Assembly: GCA_017557185.1 (NCBI GenBank)
Contig: JAFZAP010000078.1
Location: 1 to 64,000, forward strand
From: Prevotella sp.
Lineage (GTDB): Bacteria > Bacteroidota > Bacteroidia > Bacteroidales > Bacteroidaceae
Reading direction: 5' to 3'
Length of the DNA stretch: 64,000 bases
The notes below the pieces were generated by a model. That model was not told the origin of the DNA. It searched no databases and saw nothing but the letters and a program-made list of their open reading frames with translations. Made by a program: the position numbers and the translations under genes. This document shows positions 35,581 through 44,434 of the stretch, in pieces; positions within the stretch are counted from its first letter, which is position 1; the number at the start of each line of letters is the position of its first letter.

Positions 35581-38500
35581 TTAGAATGTTAGTTGTGCTG
35601 ACAGCGAGAAGGTGCGAGCGAAGGGGTATGAGGTACCACGCTCGGTCTTTACACTGGAAATGACGAACAAATCGTTGGTGTAGGCACTGATCTTCAGGCG
35701 CTCGAGGAACGAGTTCTTCACGAAAGCACAGTTGCGGAAGTCATAATAGAGAGTCAGCGACGAGAGGGTGAACAGGGAATAATCCTGCACAAAACGGCTC
35801 GTCGGATAGGTGGTCGACTGGTCGAGAATACTCTTGTAGAGAGCCACGTCGCCAGGTTTCTGCCAGCGGTCGGTGAGCACACGGCGGTCGGCATTATACT
35901 GCAGCTGGGCATTCTCAACCTTTTCCACCAATGTGGCGTTGTACATCTGGCCACCCCAGCGATAATTCATGGTGACATTCCAGCCCCAACCCTTGATCTC
36001 ACCATTCACTCCGAAGTTTCCATTCCACTTGGGCTGCGTGTCACCGCATACCACTTGGTCGTTCATGTCGTACTCGTAGGTGACGGTGCCATCGCGCTTC
36101 ACGAAGATTTCCTTACCGGTCTGCGGATCGATGCCGAGCGAGGGAACAGCCCAGATGGCCGACATTGAACATCCTTCGTAGTACTTCACCTGCGGGGCAG
36201 TGGTCTTATTCTCCAGGGCAGTAGCGTCCTGAGCTTCGTTCCAAGCGCGGAGGGAGTTGGAAATCTTCTTCAGCTTGTTCACATTGTGTGCTGCTGACGC
36301 AAAGACATTCACATAGTCGCGACCGCGATCGAAGATGCGGTAGTTCAGATAGAGTTCAACACCCTTGTTCTGAGTTTCACCGAGGTTGGCAACATAAGTG
36401 TTGAAACCAGTGGTGTAGGGAACTGTGACGTTTGTCACCATGCCCTTGGTGTTGGCAACATAATAGTCGAAACGACCTGTGAGCCGGTTGTTGAATAGGG
36501 CGAGGTCGATACCGAAGTTCGTATCGTACTTCTCCTGCCACTTCAGCATTTCGTTGGCAAGACGGGTGATATAGGAACCGATGCTGCTATTAATACCGCT
36601 GTTATAGCCGATGGTATAGGTATAGGTGTTGTCGCTGAAGTAGCTGAAGGTGGGCATCGCATCATAGCTGGAGAAGCCCTGCGAACCGGTATAGCCATAG
36701 GAAGCGCGGAGCTTCAGGCGGTTCACCCACGTTACATCCTTCATAAACGGCTCGTTGTGGACGTTCCAACCGGCACCAACCGACCAGAACGATCCCCAGC
36801 GGTTATCCTTACCAGCCTCGGAGGAGCCCATCAGACGGTAGTTGGCATCGAAGAGATAGCGCTCGGCAAACGAATAGTTCAGCGAAAGCAGTCCGCCGCA
36901 GTTGCGTGAGATGCCTTCCGAACCCGTGGGCTTGCTGTCCTTGGCATAGGCGACGGCAAACTTGATGTCGTCCATGAAATCGTTGGGGAAGCCTTCGGCG
37001 AGCAGACCGGTGCTATTGTATTTGTTGTCGCTCATCGACAGCTGTCCGTTCACGAACACGAGGTGCTGGTCCCACTGCTTCGACCACTGTAGGCCGAGGT
37101 CGGCAGAAATGTCGGTATTCATGCCGTTGAGCTGATAGTAGGAGCCCTTGCGGAACACATCGGTTTGATTGAGGAAGTCGGTGTGGTTGGCGGGCTTGAA
37201 CTGGTCGGCTGTGGAGTGCTTGTTGATGATGCCGAAACGTCCCGTCATCTTCAGCTGCTCGTTGATGAACCACTCCAGATAGAAGTCGTTGGTGATGGTG
37301 GTATAGCCAGTGCGGTCGATGGTGTTCAGGGTGGTGTTGTAGAGCGGGTTGTAGTAGATTCCTGCCGTTCCTGCATTGTTCATGTAGCTATAGCTCTTCA
37401 CGAAATCGCCGTTCGCGTCGTAGAGGCGGCTGTAGGGATTCATGCGGTAGTAGAGGTCGAACGTGCCGTAAGGAGAGTTATGGCTCAGGTTGTGGTCGAC
37501 AGTGAGCTTGTCGCGGAACTGCAGGTTCTTCACACGGTAGGCGAGTGTGACTCCACCCGAGAAGTTGTTGCGGTCGCTGCCCTTCATGGCTCCGCCTATG
37601 CGGTTATACATAAGGTTCACGCCATATTGCATGGACTTGTCGCCACCCTCGAGATAGACGGAGTGCTTATGGCCGAAGCCATTGCGCACGGGCTGGGCGA
37701 GCCAGTCGGTCTCCACGCCGGCGAGAATCTCGCGCAGCTTCTGAGTGTAGTTCTGGTCGAGGCTCACCTGGCTGACGGCATTCTCGCTGCTGTAGAGGCC
37801 TGCCATGCGCTCCACCTGCAGCTTCTCGGCGGCATTGGTGAGATCGTAGCTCGTGAGGTCGGGAACCTCAAGGCTCATCGAGCCAGTGTAGGTGATGCGC
37901 ATACGGCCGCTGTCGGGGCGCTTCGTCTCGATAACGATCACACCGTTTGCCGCCTTCGAACCGTAGATGGCCTTGGCTGTGGCATCCTTTAGCGTGGTAA
38001 CACTCTCCACCTGGTTCATGTCAAGGTCGAGGATCTTGGTGAGCTCGGTCTCGAAACCATCGAGGATGAACAGCGGCTGGTTGGCGCTGGAGGCGTATTC
38101 GCCCTGCACACTGGCAATCGTTGAGGCGCCGCGCATCTGGAAGTCGGGCAGCGCATTGGGGTTGCTACCGGCTGCGAGGTTCTCGATCTGGAGGAACGAG
38201 GGGTCGATGTTCTTCAGCGACTGCAGTACGTTCACATTACCCACACGCTGCAGTTCCTCGGCCTTGATGGTTGTGACGGCACCGCTGTAGGTATTGGCCT
38301 TGCGCTCGAAGATACCCGTGACGACCACCTCGTCGATAGCCTTCGAGTCGGGGGTAAGCTGAATCTGGTAGCTGCTCGACGAGTTCAGATAGACCATCTT
38401 CGGCTGGAAACCGATGTAGTTCACCTCGATCTGGCTCACAGCGCCCGAGAGCGTCAGCTTGAAGTGACCGTTCACGTCGGTAATGGCAGTGAACGTCTCG

Positions 38501-38904
38501 CGGTCGCCGGCATTTTTCACATTGGTGACAGTGGCTCCGATGAGTGGTTCGCCCTGGTCGTCGACCACCATTCCGGTAATTTCACGGCTTCCACTCCGCT
38601 GTTGCTGCACCCGGTTGATTGTCACCAGGTTGCCATCAACCTTGTATTCGAATGGCTTGCCGGCAAGCATCATCTGCAAAGCAGCAGCGAAGGGAGCATC
38701 GTTCACCTGACCTGTGACGTTGTAGTTTTCCACGTCCTCGTAGGTGAACATGATTTTCTGCTTACTCACCCTCTCCAGTCGGCGCAGCGCCTTCTGCAGG
38801 GGTTCGTTCTGACAACTGATTGAAATGCGGTCGCCCTGTGCCAGTGCCGGAAGCACCGTCAGACAGAACAATAGCAACAAAGTCGTCCATCGTTTTTTGT
38901 TCAT
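35581..38904 (-). CDS. SusC/RagA-family TonB-linked outer membrane transporter
   Basis: A 1,107-residue TonB-dependent transporter. After the signal peptide come an STN domain (about 22-98, ISISCQNEPLQKALRRLERVSKQ), a carboxypeptidase-regulatory-like domain (about 110-190, ITGMVVDDQGEPLIGATVTN), the plug (IDEVVVTGIFERKANTYSGAV to about 330), and a barrel ending in ARTFSLSAQLTF. The STN domain marks a transporter that signals to a FecR anti-sigma factor; a divergent ECF sigma/FecR pair lies just upstream. No TAnnTTTG promoter is visible before it, which fits control by that sigma factor. Confidence 0.95.
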   Translation of the reverse strand: MNKKRWTTLLLLFCLTVLPALAQGDRISISCQNEPLQKALRRLERVSKQKIMFTYEDVENYNVTGQVNDAPFAAALQMMLAGKPFEYKVDGNLVTINRVQQQRSGSREITGMVVDDQGEPLIGATVTNVKNAGDRETFTAITDVNGHFKLTLSGAVSQIEVNYIGFQPKMVYLNSSSSYQIQLTPDSKAIDEVVVTGIFERKANTYSGAVTTIKAEELQRVGNVNVLQSLKNIDPSFLQIENLAAGSNPNALPDFQMRGASTIASVQGEYASSANQPLFILDGFETELTKILDLDMNQVESVTTLKDATAKAIYGSKAANGVIVIETKRPDSGRMRITYTGSMSLEVPDLTSYDLTNAAEKLQVERMAGLYSSENAVSQVSLDQNYTQKLREILAGVETDWLAQPVRNGFGHKHSVYLEGGDKSMQYGVNLMYNRIGGAMKGSDRNNFSGGVTLAYRVKNLQFRDKLTVDHNLSHNSPYGTFDLYYRMNPYSRLYDANGDFVKSYSYMNNAGTAGIYYNPLYNTTLNTIDRTGYTTITNDFYLEWFINEQLKMTGRFGIINKHSTADQFKPANHTDFLNQTDVFRKGSYYQLNGMNTDISADLGLQWSKQWDQHLVFVNGQLSMSDNKYNSTGLLAEGFPNDFMDDIKFAVAYAKDSKPTGSEGISRNCGGLLSLNYSFAERYLFDANYRLMGSSEAGKDNRWGSFWSVGAGWNVHNEPFMKDVTWVNRLKLRASYGYTGSQGFSSYDAMPTFSYFSDNTYTYTIGYNSGINSSIGSYITRLANEMLKWQEKYDTNFGIDLALFNNRLTGRFDYYVANTKGMVTNVTVPYTTGFNTYVANLGETQNKGVELYLNYRIFDRGRDYVNVFASAAHNVNKLKKISNSLRAWNEAQDATALENKTTAPQVKYYEGCSMSAIWAVPSLGIDPQTGKEIFVKRDGTVTYEYDMNDQVVCGDTQPKWNGNFGVNGEIKGWGWNVTMNYRWGGQMYNATLVEKVENAQLQYNADRRVLTDRWQKPGDVALYKSILDQSTTYPTSRFVQDYSLFTLSSLTLYYDFRNCAFVKNSFLERLKISAYTNDLFVISSVKTERGTSYPFARTFSLSAQLTF

Positions 38905-38981
38905 AAGCGTTGGTTTTTGGTTAATATGATTAGGAATATCTATCTTTTAAACGTCTTTCTGCACTTTTCAGGTATGTTTTT

Positions 38982-39014
38982 ATTGCATTTTCTCATATTT
39001 TTTACTACTTTTGC
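38982..39014 (+). promoter_or_regulatory. Promoter of the ECF sigma gene
   Basis: ATTG at 38982-38985, 20 bp, then TACTTTTGC at 39006-39014. It lies inside the 141-bp gap to the divergent susC gene. Confidence 0.6.
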
Positions 39015-39045
39015 GCAAAATTTCGATTACACAGCAGCCAACACG

Positions 39046-39540
39046 ATGTTTGACCACACTGACTTCGACGAGTTGTTCCGACTCTACTATGCCGAGCTGT
39101 TCCTCTTCGCACGACGCTTCCTTGCCCGCGAGGCCGATTGCGAGGACATGGTCAGTGCGGCTTTCGAGGACGTGTGGCGCAACTTCGGCGCCATCGAGCG
39201 CGAGGCAGCGCGGGCATATCTCTACAAGAACGTGAGAAACAAGTGCGTCGACCATCTGCGGCGCGATGCCACACACCGCCGACATGCCGAACTCTATGCC
39301 CGACTCTCGGAGGGCTACGACCATGCCGACCGTCTGGCTGAACTGCACGAGCGCGAGCAGATTGTGAGCCGCGTGCTCGACTCCCTGCCTGACTACACCC
39401 GCCAGATATTCACCGCCTGCTACGTAGACCGCAAACAATATCGCGAGGTTGCAGAGGAAATGGGCATCTCGCCCAATACCGTGAAGAAATACATCTCGCG
39501 TGCACTCCGCCTCATCGCGGAACAAAGAAAGACCCCGTAG
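39046..39540 (+). CDS. ECF-type RNA polymerase sigma factor
   Basis: A 164-residue sigma-70 family protein. Region 2 is DFDELFRLYYAELFLFARRFL with DCEDMVSAAFEDVWRNF; region 4 is LDSLPDYTRQIFTACYVDRKQYREVAEEMGISPNTVKKYISRAL, a helix-turn-helix. The start at 39046 follows the promoter; the frame upstream to 38917 includes that promoter. With the FecR gene behind it and STN-containing SusC opposite, it most likely switches on the SusC/SusD operon. Confidence 0.93.
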   Translation: MFDHTDFDELFRLYYAELFLFARRFLAREADCEDMVSAAFEDVWRNFGAIEREAARAYLYKNVRNKCVDHLRRDATHRRHAELYARLSEGYDHADRLAELHEREQIVSRVLDSLPDYTRQIFTACYVDRKQYREVAEEMGISPNTVKKYISRALRLIAEQRKTP

Positions 39541-39615
39541 CGCCTGAGGAGCGGTTCAACTATTTTTTACCTTTTTCCATACCTAAGCCGAAAACAAATA
39601 CGTTTTATATACGTC

Positions 39616-40785
39616 ATGAACATAGAAAAGACAATCGATATTATGGAGCCAGGGGCAGTGCTCACCGACGAGCAACTCGCCCAGATACAGGCAGACGCAG
39701 ACCTCCGCGAGGCCTGCCAGGACATCATGATCCTGCAGGGCCAGCTCGCACCGCAGCCCGACACCGAGGTTGCGCTAGAGCATTTCATCGAGAAGCACCA
39801 CCCCGCTGACGTGCCGTCTGTTGCAACGCTGTCGCAGCCCCAATCGGAAAAGACCCGGCGGCTTGCTTCCCGTCTCAAATGGGTTGCACTTGCGGCAGCC
39901 CTCTTCACTGGCGCATTATTCCTGCTGTGGCCAGCCCGCCACTCCACAGAGGAGAGTCTGCTCGCCCAGCAGGCTGAGCTGGCTGAGAAGACAACTATCG
40001 AGGGTGTGCCCGATGGCTTCGGCGTTACCGTGACCACAGCTGACGGCAAGCAGCAACAGATTACCGGCGAGAAGCCTGACGACGCTGCCGACGAGGTAGT
40101 GGATGTCATTGGCAGCAGTAGCCGCAAACGCCACGTGGTAGGGCAGATCATGGCAGGCACCAGCACTCTCACCGTGCCCTATGGCCACTCCGTGCTCGTG
40201 AACCTCAGCGACGGCACCCGCGTCTATCTGCGCCCGGGCTCCAGTCTCATCTATCCCGACGAGTTCATCGACGACAGCCGTATCGTCTCCCTCAAGGGCG
40301 AGGCCTACTTCTGCGTGGCTCGCGATGCCCGACCCTTCATCGTAGGCACTCAACACGGCATCATACGCGACTACGGCACTGAGTTCAACATCTGTGCCGA
40401 AAGCAACAAGACGGAAGTCGTGCTCGTAGAAGGCAGCGTCGGCGTCATGGGAAAGAAAGTCGCCGAGCATCTTCTTCACCCCGGACAAAAAGCTACCCTC
40501 GACGCGTCAACGCCTCTTCTCAACATAGAAGAAGTCGATACAGACCCCTACACCGCCTGGCGCGATGGCTATTTCTATTTCAATGAGCAAACCATCGGCG
40601 ATATCATCACACAACTCGCCTACTCATACAACCTCACTATCGAGTGCCATAACACCGACCTGTTGCGACTGCGACTGCGCTACATCATTCCACGCAACAG
40701 CACCGCCGCCTACGCTATCGAGATCCTCGACCGCTTGCAGAGCGGACACATATCACTCGAGGGCAATCGTATTGTCGTGAAATGA
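39616..40785 (+). CDS. FecR-family anti-sigma factor
   Basis: A 389-residue membrane protein. A cytoplasmic N-terminus of about 85 residues (the sigma-binding part) is followed by one membrane helix (about 87-106, WVALAAALFTGALFLLW). Then comes a periplasmic FecR domain (TVPYGHSVLVNLSDGTRVYLRPGSSLIYP; RPFIVGTQHGIIRDYGTEFNI) and a C-terminal domain (NEQTIGDIITQLAYSYNLTIEC) that resembles an STN/DUF4974 partner. It should hold the ECF sigma factor until the SusC STN domain signals substrate. It starts 75 bp after the sigma gene. Confidence 0.92.
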   Translation: MNIEKTIDIMEPGAVLTDEQLAQIQADADLREACQDIMILQGQLAPQPDTEVALEHFIEKHHPADVPSVATLSQPQSEKTRRLASRLKWVALAAALFTGALFLLWPARHSTEESLLAQQAELAEKTTIEGVPDGFGVTVTTADGKQQQITGEKPDDAADEVVDVIGSSSRKRHVVGQIMAGTSTLTVPYGHSVLVNLSDGTRVYLRPGSSLIYPDEFIDDSRIVSLKGEAYFCVARDARPFIVGTQHGIIRDYGTEFNICAESNKTEVVLVEGSVGVMGKKVAEHLLHPGQKATLDASTPLLNIEEVDTDPYTAWRDGYFYFNEQTIGDIITQLAYSYNLTIECHNTDLLRLRLRYIIPRNSTAAYAIEILDRLQSGHISLEGNRIVVK

Positions 40786-40813
40786 TGCGGCACCGTTTTT
40801 GTGGCATTTCACG
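40776..40813 (+). terminator. Hairpin over the FecR stop codon
   Basis: CGTGAAATG (overlapping the TGA stop) pairs perfectly with CATTTCACG, with more inner pairs around GTTTTT. No T-run follows on the plus strand, so termination is only probable. Confidence 0.45.
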
Positions 40814-40855
40814 TAAATTCACGGGGAGATTGTAGGATAATTCAAAAATAATCAG

Positions 40856-40864
40856 TAATTTTGC
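40856..40864 (+). promoter_or_regulatory. -7 promoter box for pyrE
   Basis: TAATTTTGC, 29 bp before the ATG at 40894, matches TAnnTTTGC. An in-frame TTG at 40861 overlaps the box and cannot be the start. Confidence 0.6.
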
Positions 40865-40893
40865 CAAAAGTTTTATCGATAGAACCAAACAAC

Positions 40894-41526
40894 ATGGATA
40901 ATCAGAAGAAGGCTTTTGCCGCTAAGCTACTGAAGATCAAGGCTATCAAGCTACGACCGCAAGAACCGTTCACATGGGCGAGCGGCTGGAAATCACCCAT
41001 CTATTGCGACAACCGCAAGGTGAACTCCTATCCTGAAGTGCGCACGTACGTGAAGCTGCGCCTGGTGAGTCTGATCCTGGAGCACTATCCCGAGGTGGAG
41101 GCCATCGCCGGCGTCGCCACGGGTGCCATCGCGCAGGGCGCTCTGGTGGCCGACGCACTGGGACTGCCGTTTGCCTATGTGCGCCCGAAGCCGAAGGATC
41201 ACGGCATGGGCAACCAGATTGAGGGCGAGCTCGCCGCAGGCACGAAGGTGGTGGTGGTGGAGGACCTCATCTCAACGGGCGGCTCGTCGCTGAAGGCTGT
41301 TGACGCCCTGCGCCAGGCTGGCGTCGAGGTGCTGGGCATGGTGGCCAGCCACACCTATGGCTTCGACGTGGCTGCCGATGCTTTCCGCGAGGCTGGCGTG
41401 GAACTGCTCACGCTCACCGACTATGAACACGTCATCGCCGAGGCTTCCGAAACGGGCTATGTGTCGGCGGCCGACCTGCAACTGCTGCGCGAATGGCGCA
41501 CGAACCCTGCTGAGTGGGGGAAGTAG
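40894..41526 (+). CDS. pyrE: Orotate phosphoribosyltransferase
   Basis: Fifth step of de novo pyrimidine synthesis: orotate plus PRPP gives OMP. The 210-residue protein contains FTWASGWKSPIYCDNRKVNSYP (orotate/PRPP binding, about 27-48), GVATGAIAQGALVADALGLPFAYVRPKPKDHG and the PRPP loop VVVVEDLISTGGSSLKA. It starts after its own promoter. The downstream 145 bp contain a GC-rich palindrome near 41523. Confidence 0.95.
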   Translation: MDNQKKAFAAKLLKIKAIKLRPQEPFTWASGWKSPIYCDNRKVNSYPEVRTYVKLRLVSLILEHYPEVEAIAGVATGAIAQGALVADALGLPFAYVRPKPKDHGMGNQIEGELAAGTKVVVVEDLISTGGSSLKAVDALRQAGVEVLGMVASHTYGFDVAADAFREAGVELLTLTDYEHVIAEASETGYVSAADLQLLREWRTNPAEWGK

Positions 41527-41550
41527 CCCCACCCCAGCCCTCCCCCAGCG
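41523..41550. repeat. GC-rich palindrome after pyrE
   Basis: The pyrE stop codon lies at the edge of a CCCCACCCCAGCCCTCCCCC stretch, one arm of a degenerate palindrome. Confidence 0.55.
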
Positions 41551-41672
41551 TAGGGGCAGACCCCTGTGTCTGACCGCTTCGTGTAAAATCATCAATCTGT
41601 AAATCGGACTCGGCTCTGCCGCTTTCGTAATAAAATGGAGAAAGAAATTTGTAAATCGTAAATCCTTATATC

Positions 41673-42128
41673 GTGAGTACAAAATTTGAAAGCAGCGTGC
41701 GTCAAATACAGGCACCGCAACAGAAAGTATACGACATGTTGAGCAATCTCGAGAACCTTGAGCTGGTGCGCGACCGCATCCCTGAGGACAAGGTGCAGGG
41801 GTTGGAATTCGACAGCGACAGTGTGAGCCTCGAGGCTCCGATGGTGGGTCGCGTGGCCATGCAGATCGTGGACCGCGAGGAACCCAACACGATCAAGTTT
41901 GAGGCGAAGCAGTCGCCAGTACCGCTGAACTTCTGGATCCAGCTCCTGCCAGTTGGCGAGGAGGAGTGCAAGATGAAGCTCACCATGAAGGCCGAGCTGA
42001 ATTTCTTCATCCGGGCGATGGTCGAAAAGCCGCTGCGGGAAGGCATCGAGAAGATGGCCGACGTACTGCAGGCCCTCGACTACGACCGCTTGAGCGAAAC
42101 TCCCGAGGACCAAGCGGAAATGGGTTGA
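41673..42128 (+). CDS. SRPBCC-fold protein
   Basis: A 151-residue protein with a GTG start. The pattern VRQIQAPQQKVYDMLSNLENL, then FWIQLLPVGEEECKMKLTMKAELNFFIRAMVEKPLREGIEKMADVLQAL, is that of the START/Bet v 1 (SRPBCC) fold that binds hydrophobic ligands. I do not recognise a specific family or ligand. It ends 35 bp before argH on the same strand and could share its transcript. Confidence 0.8.
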   Translation: MSTKFESSVRQIQAPQQKVYDMLSNLENLELVRDRIPEDKVQGLEFDSDSVSLEAPMVGRVAMQIVDREEPNTIKFEAKQSPVPLNFWIQLLPVGEEECKMKLTMKAELNFFIRAMVEKPLREGIEKMADVLQALDYDRLSETPEDQAEMG

Positions 42129-42163
42129 AGTGGATTAGACTTCCTTCAGACACAAAAACAACA

Positions 42164-43525
42164 ATGGAGAAACTTTGGACGAAGAACTTTGAGATGACCG
42201 CCGAGATTGAGCGGTTCACGGTGGGCAGGGATCGCGACATGGATCTCTACCTCGCACGCTACGACGTGCTGGGGTCGATGGCCCATATTACCATGCTCGA
42301 GAGCATCGGACTCCTCGAGCCGCAGGAGCTGACGGTGCTGCTCGACGCCCTGCGCGATATCTACGGGCAGTGCGAGCGCGGCGAGTTCGTCATCGAGGAG
42401 GGCGTCGAGGACGTCCACTCGCAGGTGGAACTGCTGCTCACGCGCCGTCTGGGCGATGTGGGCAAGAAGATTCATTCCGGCCGCTCACGCAACGACCAAG
42501 TGCTCGTCGACCTGAAACTTTTCATCCGCCACGAACTGCAGGAGGTGGTAGAGCTCGTGAAGCAGCTCTTCGACGCCTTGCAGCGCCGCAGCGAGGAGAC
42601 GAAGGACGTGCTCATGCCGGGCTACACACACCTGCAGGTGGCGATGCCCTCGTCGTTCGGACTGTGGTTCGGCGCCCATGCCGAGAGCCTCTGCGACGAC
42701 ATCCTGCTGCTGCAGGCCGCCTACCGCCAGACCAACCGTAATCCGCTGGGCTCTGCAGCAGGCTATGGCTCGTCGTTCCCGCTGAACCGCCAGATGACCA
42801 CCGACCTGCTGGGCTTCGACACGATGGCCTACAACGTGGTGTATGCACAGATGGGGCGCGGCAAGACTGAGCGCAATGTCGCCTTCGCGATGGCATCGGT
42901 GGCAGGCACGCTGTCGAAGCTCGCCTACGATGCCTGCCTGTTCTGTTCGCAGAACTTCGGCTTCGTGCGTCTGCCCAAGGAGTGCACCACGGGCTCGTCG
43001 ATCATGCCGCATAAGAAGAACCCCGATGTCTTCGAACTCATCCGCGGCAAGTCGAACAAGCTGCAGGCGCTGCCGCAGCAGGTCACGCTCATCATGAACA
43101 ACCTGCCTACAGGCTACTTCCGCGACCTGCAGATCATCAAGGAGACCTTCCTGCCCGCCTTCGACGAACTGAAGGACTGCCTCGCGATGGCATGCTACAT
43201 CGTGGACCGCATGGAGGTCGATGAGCACATCCTCGACAACCCGATGTACGACCCGATGTTCTCCGTCGAGGAGGTGAACCGACTGGCGGCCAGCGGCGTG
43301 CCCTTCCGCGATGCCTACCGGCAGGTGGGACTGGCCATCGAAGCCGGCGACTTCCACGCCAATCACGACATCCACCACACCCACGAGGGCAGCATCGGCA
43401 ACCTCTGCAACAAGCAGATCGCCGACCTCATGCAGCAACGCCTCGCCGACTTCCACTTTGAAAGGGCGGAAGAGGCTGAGCGCAGGTTAATAGAAATCCA
43501 CCCCCTCCCCAAGGGAGGGGAGTAA
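42164..43525 (+). CDS. argH: Argininosuccinate lyase
   Basis: Last step of arginine synthesis: argininosuccinate to arginine and fumarate. A 453-residue protein with SGRSRNDQVLVDLKLF, VLMPGYTHLQVAMPSSFGLW (catalytic His region) and the signature GSSIMPHKKNPDVFELIRG. The start at 42164 (MEKLWTKNFEMTAEIERFTVGRD) matches the family; the upstream frame overlaps the SRPBCC gene and is not used. The last ten residues or so (IEIHPLPKGGE) come from a GC-rich palindrome, an added tail as in UppS. Confidence 0.95.
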   Translation: MEKLWTKNFEMTAEIERFTVGRDRDMDLYLARYDVLGSMAHITMLESIGLLEPQELTVLLDALRDIYGQCERGEFVIEEGVEDVHSQVELLLTRRLGDVGKKIHSGRSRNDQVLVDLKLFIRHELQEVVELVKQLFDALQRRSEETKDVLMPGYTHLQVAMPSSFGLWFGAHAESLCDDILLLQAAYRQTNRNPLGSAAGYGSSFPLNRQMTTDLLGFDTMAYNVVYAQMGRGKTERNVAFAMASVAGTLSKLAYDACLFCSQNFGFVRLPKECTTGSSIMPHKKNPDVFELIRGKSNKLQALPQQVTLIMNNLPTGYFRDLQIIKETFLPAFDELKDCLAMACYIVDRMEVDEHILDNPMYDPMFSVEEVNRLAASGVPFRDAYRQVGLAIEAGDFHANHDIHHTHEGSIGNLCNKQIADLMQQRLADFHFERAEEAERRLIEIHPLPKGGE

Positions 43526-43537
43526 TGACTCTTCTTC

Positions 43538-44134
43538 ATGGATTTTCACAAACACCATAGGCTCATCGGCATTTTGCTCTCCCTCCCCCTTTGGGGAGGG
43601 CTGGGGTGGGGCTTCACCTCCTGTGGCGACACCCAGAGCGAATACACGCAGAAGCGCTGCTATCTGGTGATTGACAACGGCACACACAACGACCCCACGC
43701 TGGCAGCTGCCATGACCCCCTACACAGGCGTCTTCACCACCATCACCCTCACCAATCACGGTGGGGCGCAGTATTTCCGCTTCGTGAGCAACCAGCAGAC
43801 CAGTTCCGAGAGCATCTTCAATGCCATCGACACGCGGCGCACCCTGCTGCTGGGCATGAACGACGGTCTCATCGTGGGCTATGGACTGCTCACCGATCCG
43901 CCGACGCTCTATGCCTTCGACCGCGAGTGTCCCAACTGCTACGACGATTCGCGCGTGCCCATCCACAGCTATCCGCTGCAGGTGTCGTCGAACGGCATGG
44001 CGACCTGCAAGACGTGTCAGCGGCAGTACGACCTGAACAACGGCGGCATCATCGCCAGTGGCGACCAGGGCGTGAAGCTCATCCGCTATCGTGCCGCCAC
44101 GACAGGCCCCTATGGTGTGCTTTCTGTGAATTAG
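43538..44134 (+). CDS. Small lipoprotein with Rieske-like fold and two CxxC motifs
   Basis: A 198-residue lipoprotein (lipobox FTSC, Cys near 29). The signal peptide contains palindrome-derived LPLWGGLGWG. The C-terminal part carries CPNC (about 130-133) and CKTC (about 157-160), then YDLNNGGIIASGDQGVKLIRY and GPYGVLSV. This order (ligand pair, ligand pair, Y/FDL..G, GP...L) resembles a Rieske domain, but the CxH ligand pairs are replaced by CxxC, suggesting a rubredoxin-like iron or zinc site instead of a Rieske cluster. Function unknown; the family is widespread in Bacteroidota, as far as I recognise it. Confidence 0.65.
   Translation: MDFHKHHRLIGILLSLPLWGGLGWGFTSCGDTQSEYTQKRCYLVIDNGTHNDPTLAAAMTPYTGVFTTITLTNHGGAQYFRFVSNQQTSSESIFNAIDTRRTLLLGMNDGLIVGYGLLTDPPTLYAFDRECPNCYDDSRVPIHSYPLQVSSNGMATCKTCQRQYDLNNGGIIASGDQGVKLIRYRAATTGPYGVLSVN
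43577..43612. repeat. GC-rich palindrome in a lipoprotein signal-peptide region
   Basis: TGCTCTCCCTCCCCCTTTGG and the following GGAGGGCTGGGGTGG are translated as LSLPLWGGLGW in the signal peptide. A related palindrome at 43500-43524 is the argH tail. Confidence 0.7.
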
Positions 44135-44156
44135 AATATTAAAATTCTTAAATTCT

Positions 44157-44189
44157 TTTGGCAGTCTTAAGAATAAACCGTACCTTTGC
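44157..44189 (+). promoter_or_regulatory. Promoter of the tRNA-Leu transcript
   Basis: TTTG at 44157-44160, 20 bp, then TACCTTTGC at 44181-44189. The tRNA starts about 145 bp downstream, an unusually long leader. Confidence 0.65.
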
Positions 44190-44210
44190 AACTCAGAATG
44201 CCCTTCAATG

Positions 44211-44343
44211 GCTGAGGCGCAGCCTAGTATCGCGCTTTTAGAACGAAGATAAAATGCCGCAATGCTTGTGCAAGCCGAATGCAGAAAGCTCGCTTTATGC
44301 TGAGGCGCCGCCAAGCATCGGGCAAATGAAATTTGCCGCAATG
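44211..44343 (+). repeat. Imperfect direct repeat in the tRNA-Leu leader
   Basis: GCTGAGGCGC occurs at 44211 and 44299, each followed by related sequence and then TGCCGCAATG (from 44255 and 44334). GCCGCAATG is the first nine bases of tRNA-Leu, so the upstream unit may be a relic of a duplicated tRNA 5' end. Confidence 0.4.
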
Positions 44344-44420
44344 GTGGAATTGGTAGACACGAGGGACTTAAAATCCCTTGGCCAGTGATGGTCGTGCGGG
44401 TTCGAGTCCCGCTCGCGGCA
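44335..44420 (+). tRNA. tRNA-Leu (anticodon UAA)
   Basis: 86-nt type II tRNA. Acceptor arms GCCGCAA and TCGCGGC pair except for one A-C mismatch; D-arm GTGGAATTGGTAGACAC; anticodon arm GGGACTTAAAATCCC with anticodon TAA; long variable arm; T-arm CGGGTTCGAGTCCCG. The discriminator is A and the CCA end is not encoded. The next gene begins only 15 bp downstream. Confidence 0.95.
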
Positions 44421-44434
44421 CTTTTTTACTAAAC

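Noticed and set aside
43538-44134. Canonical Rieske iron-sulfur protein
   Set aside because: The histidine ligands of the Rieske cluster are absent; both ligand pairs are CxxC.
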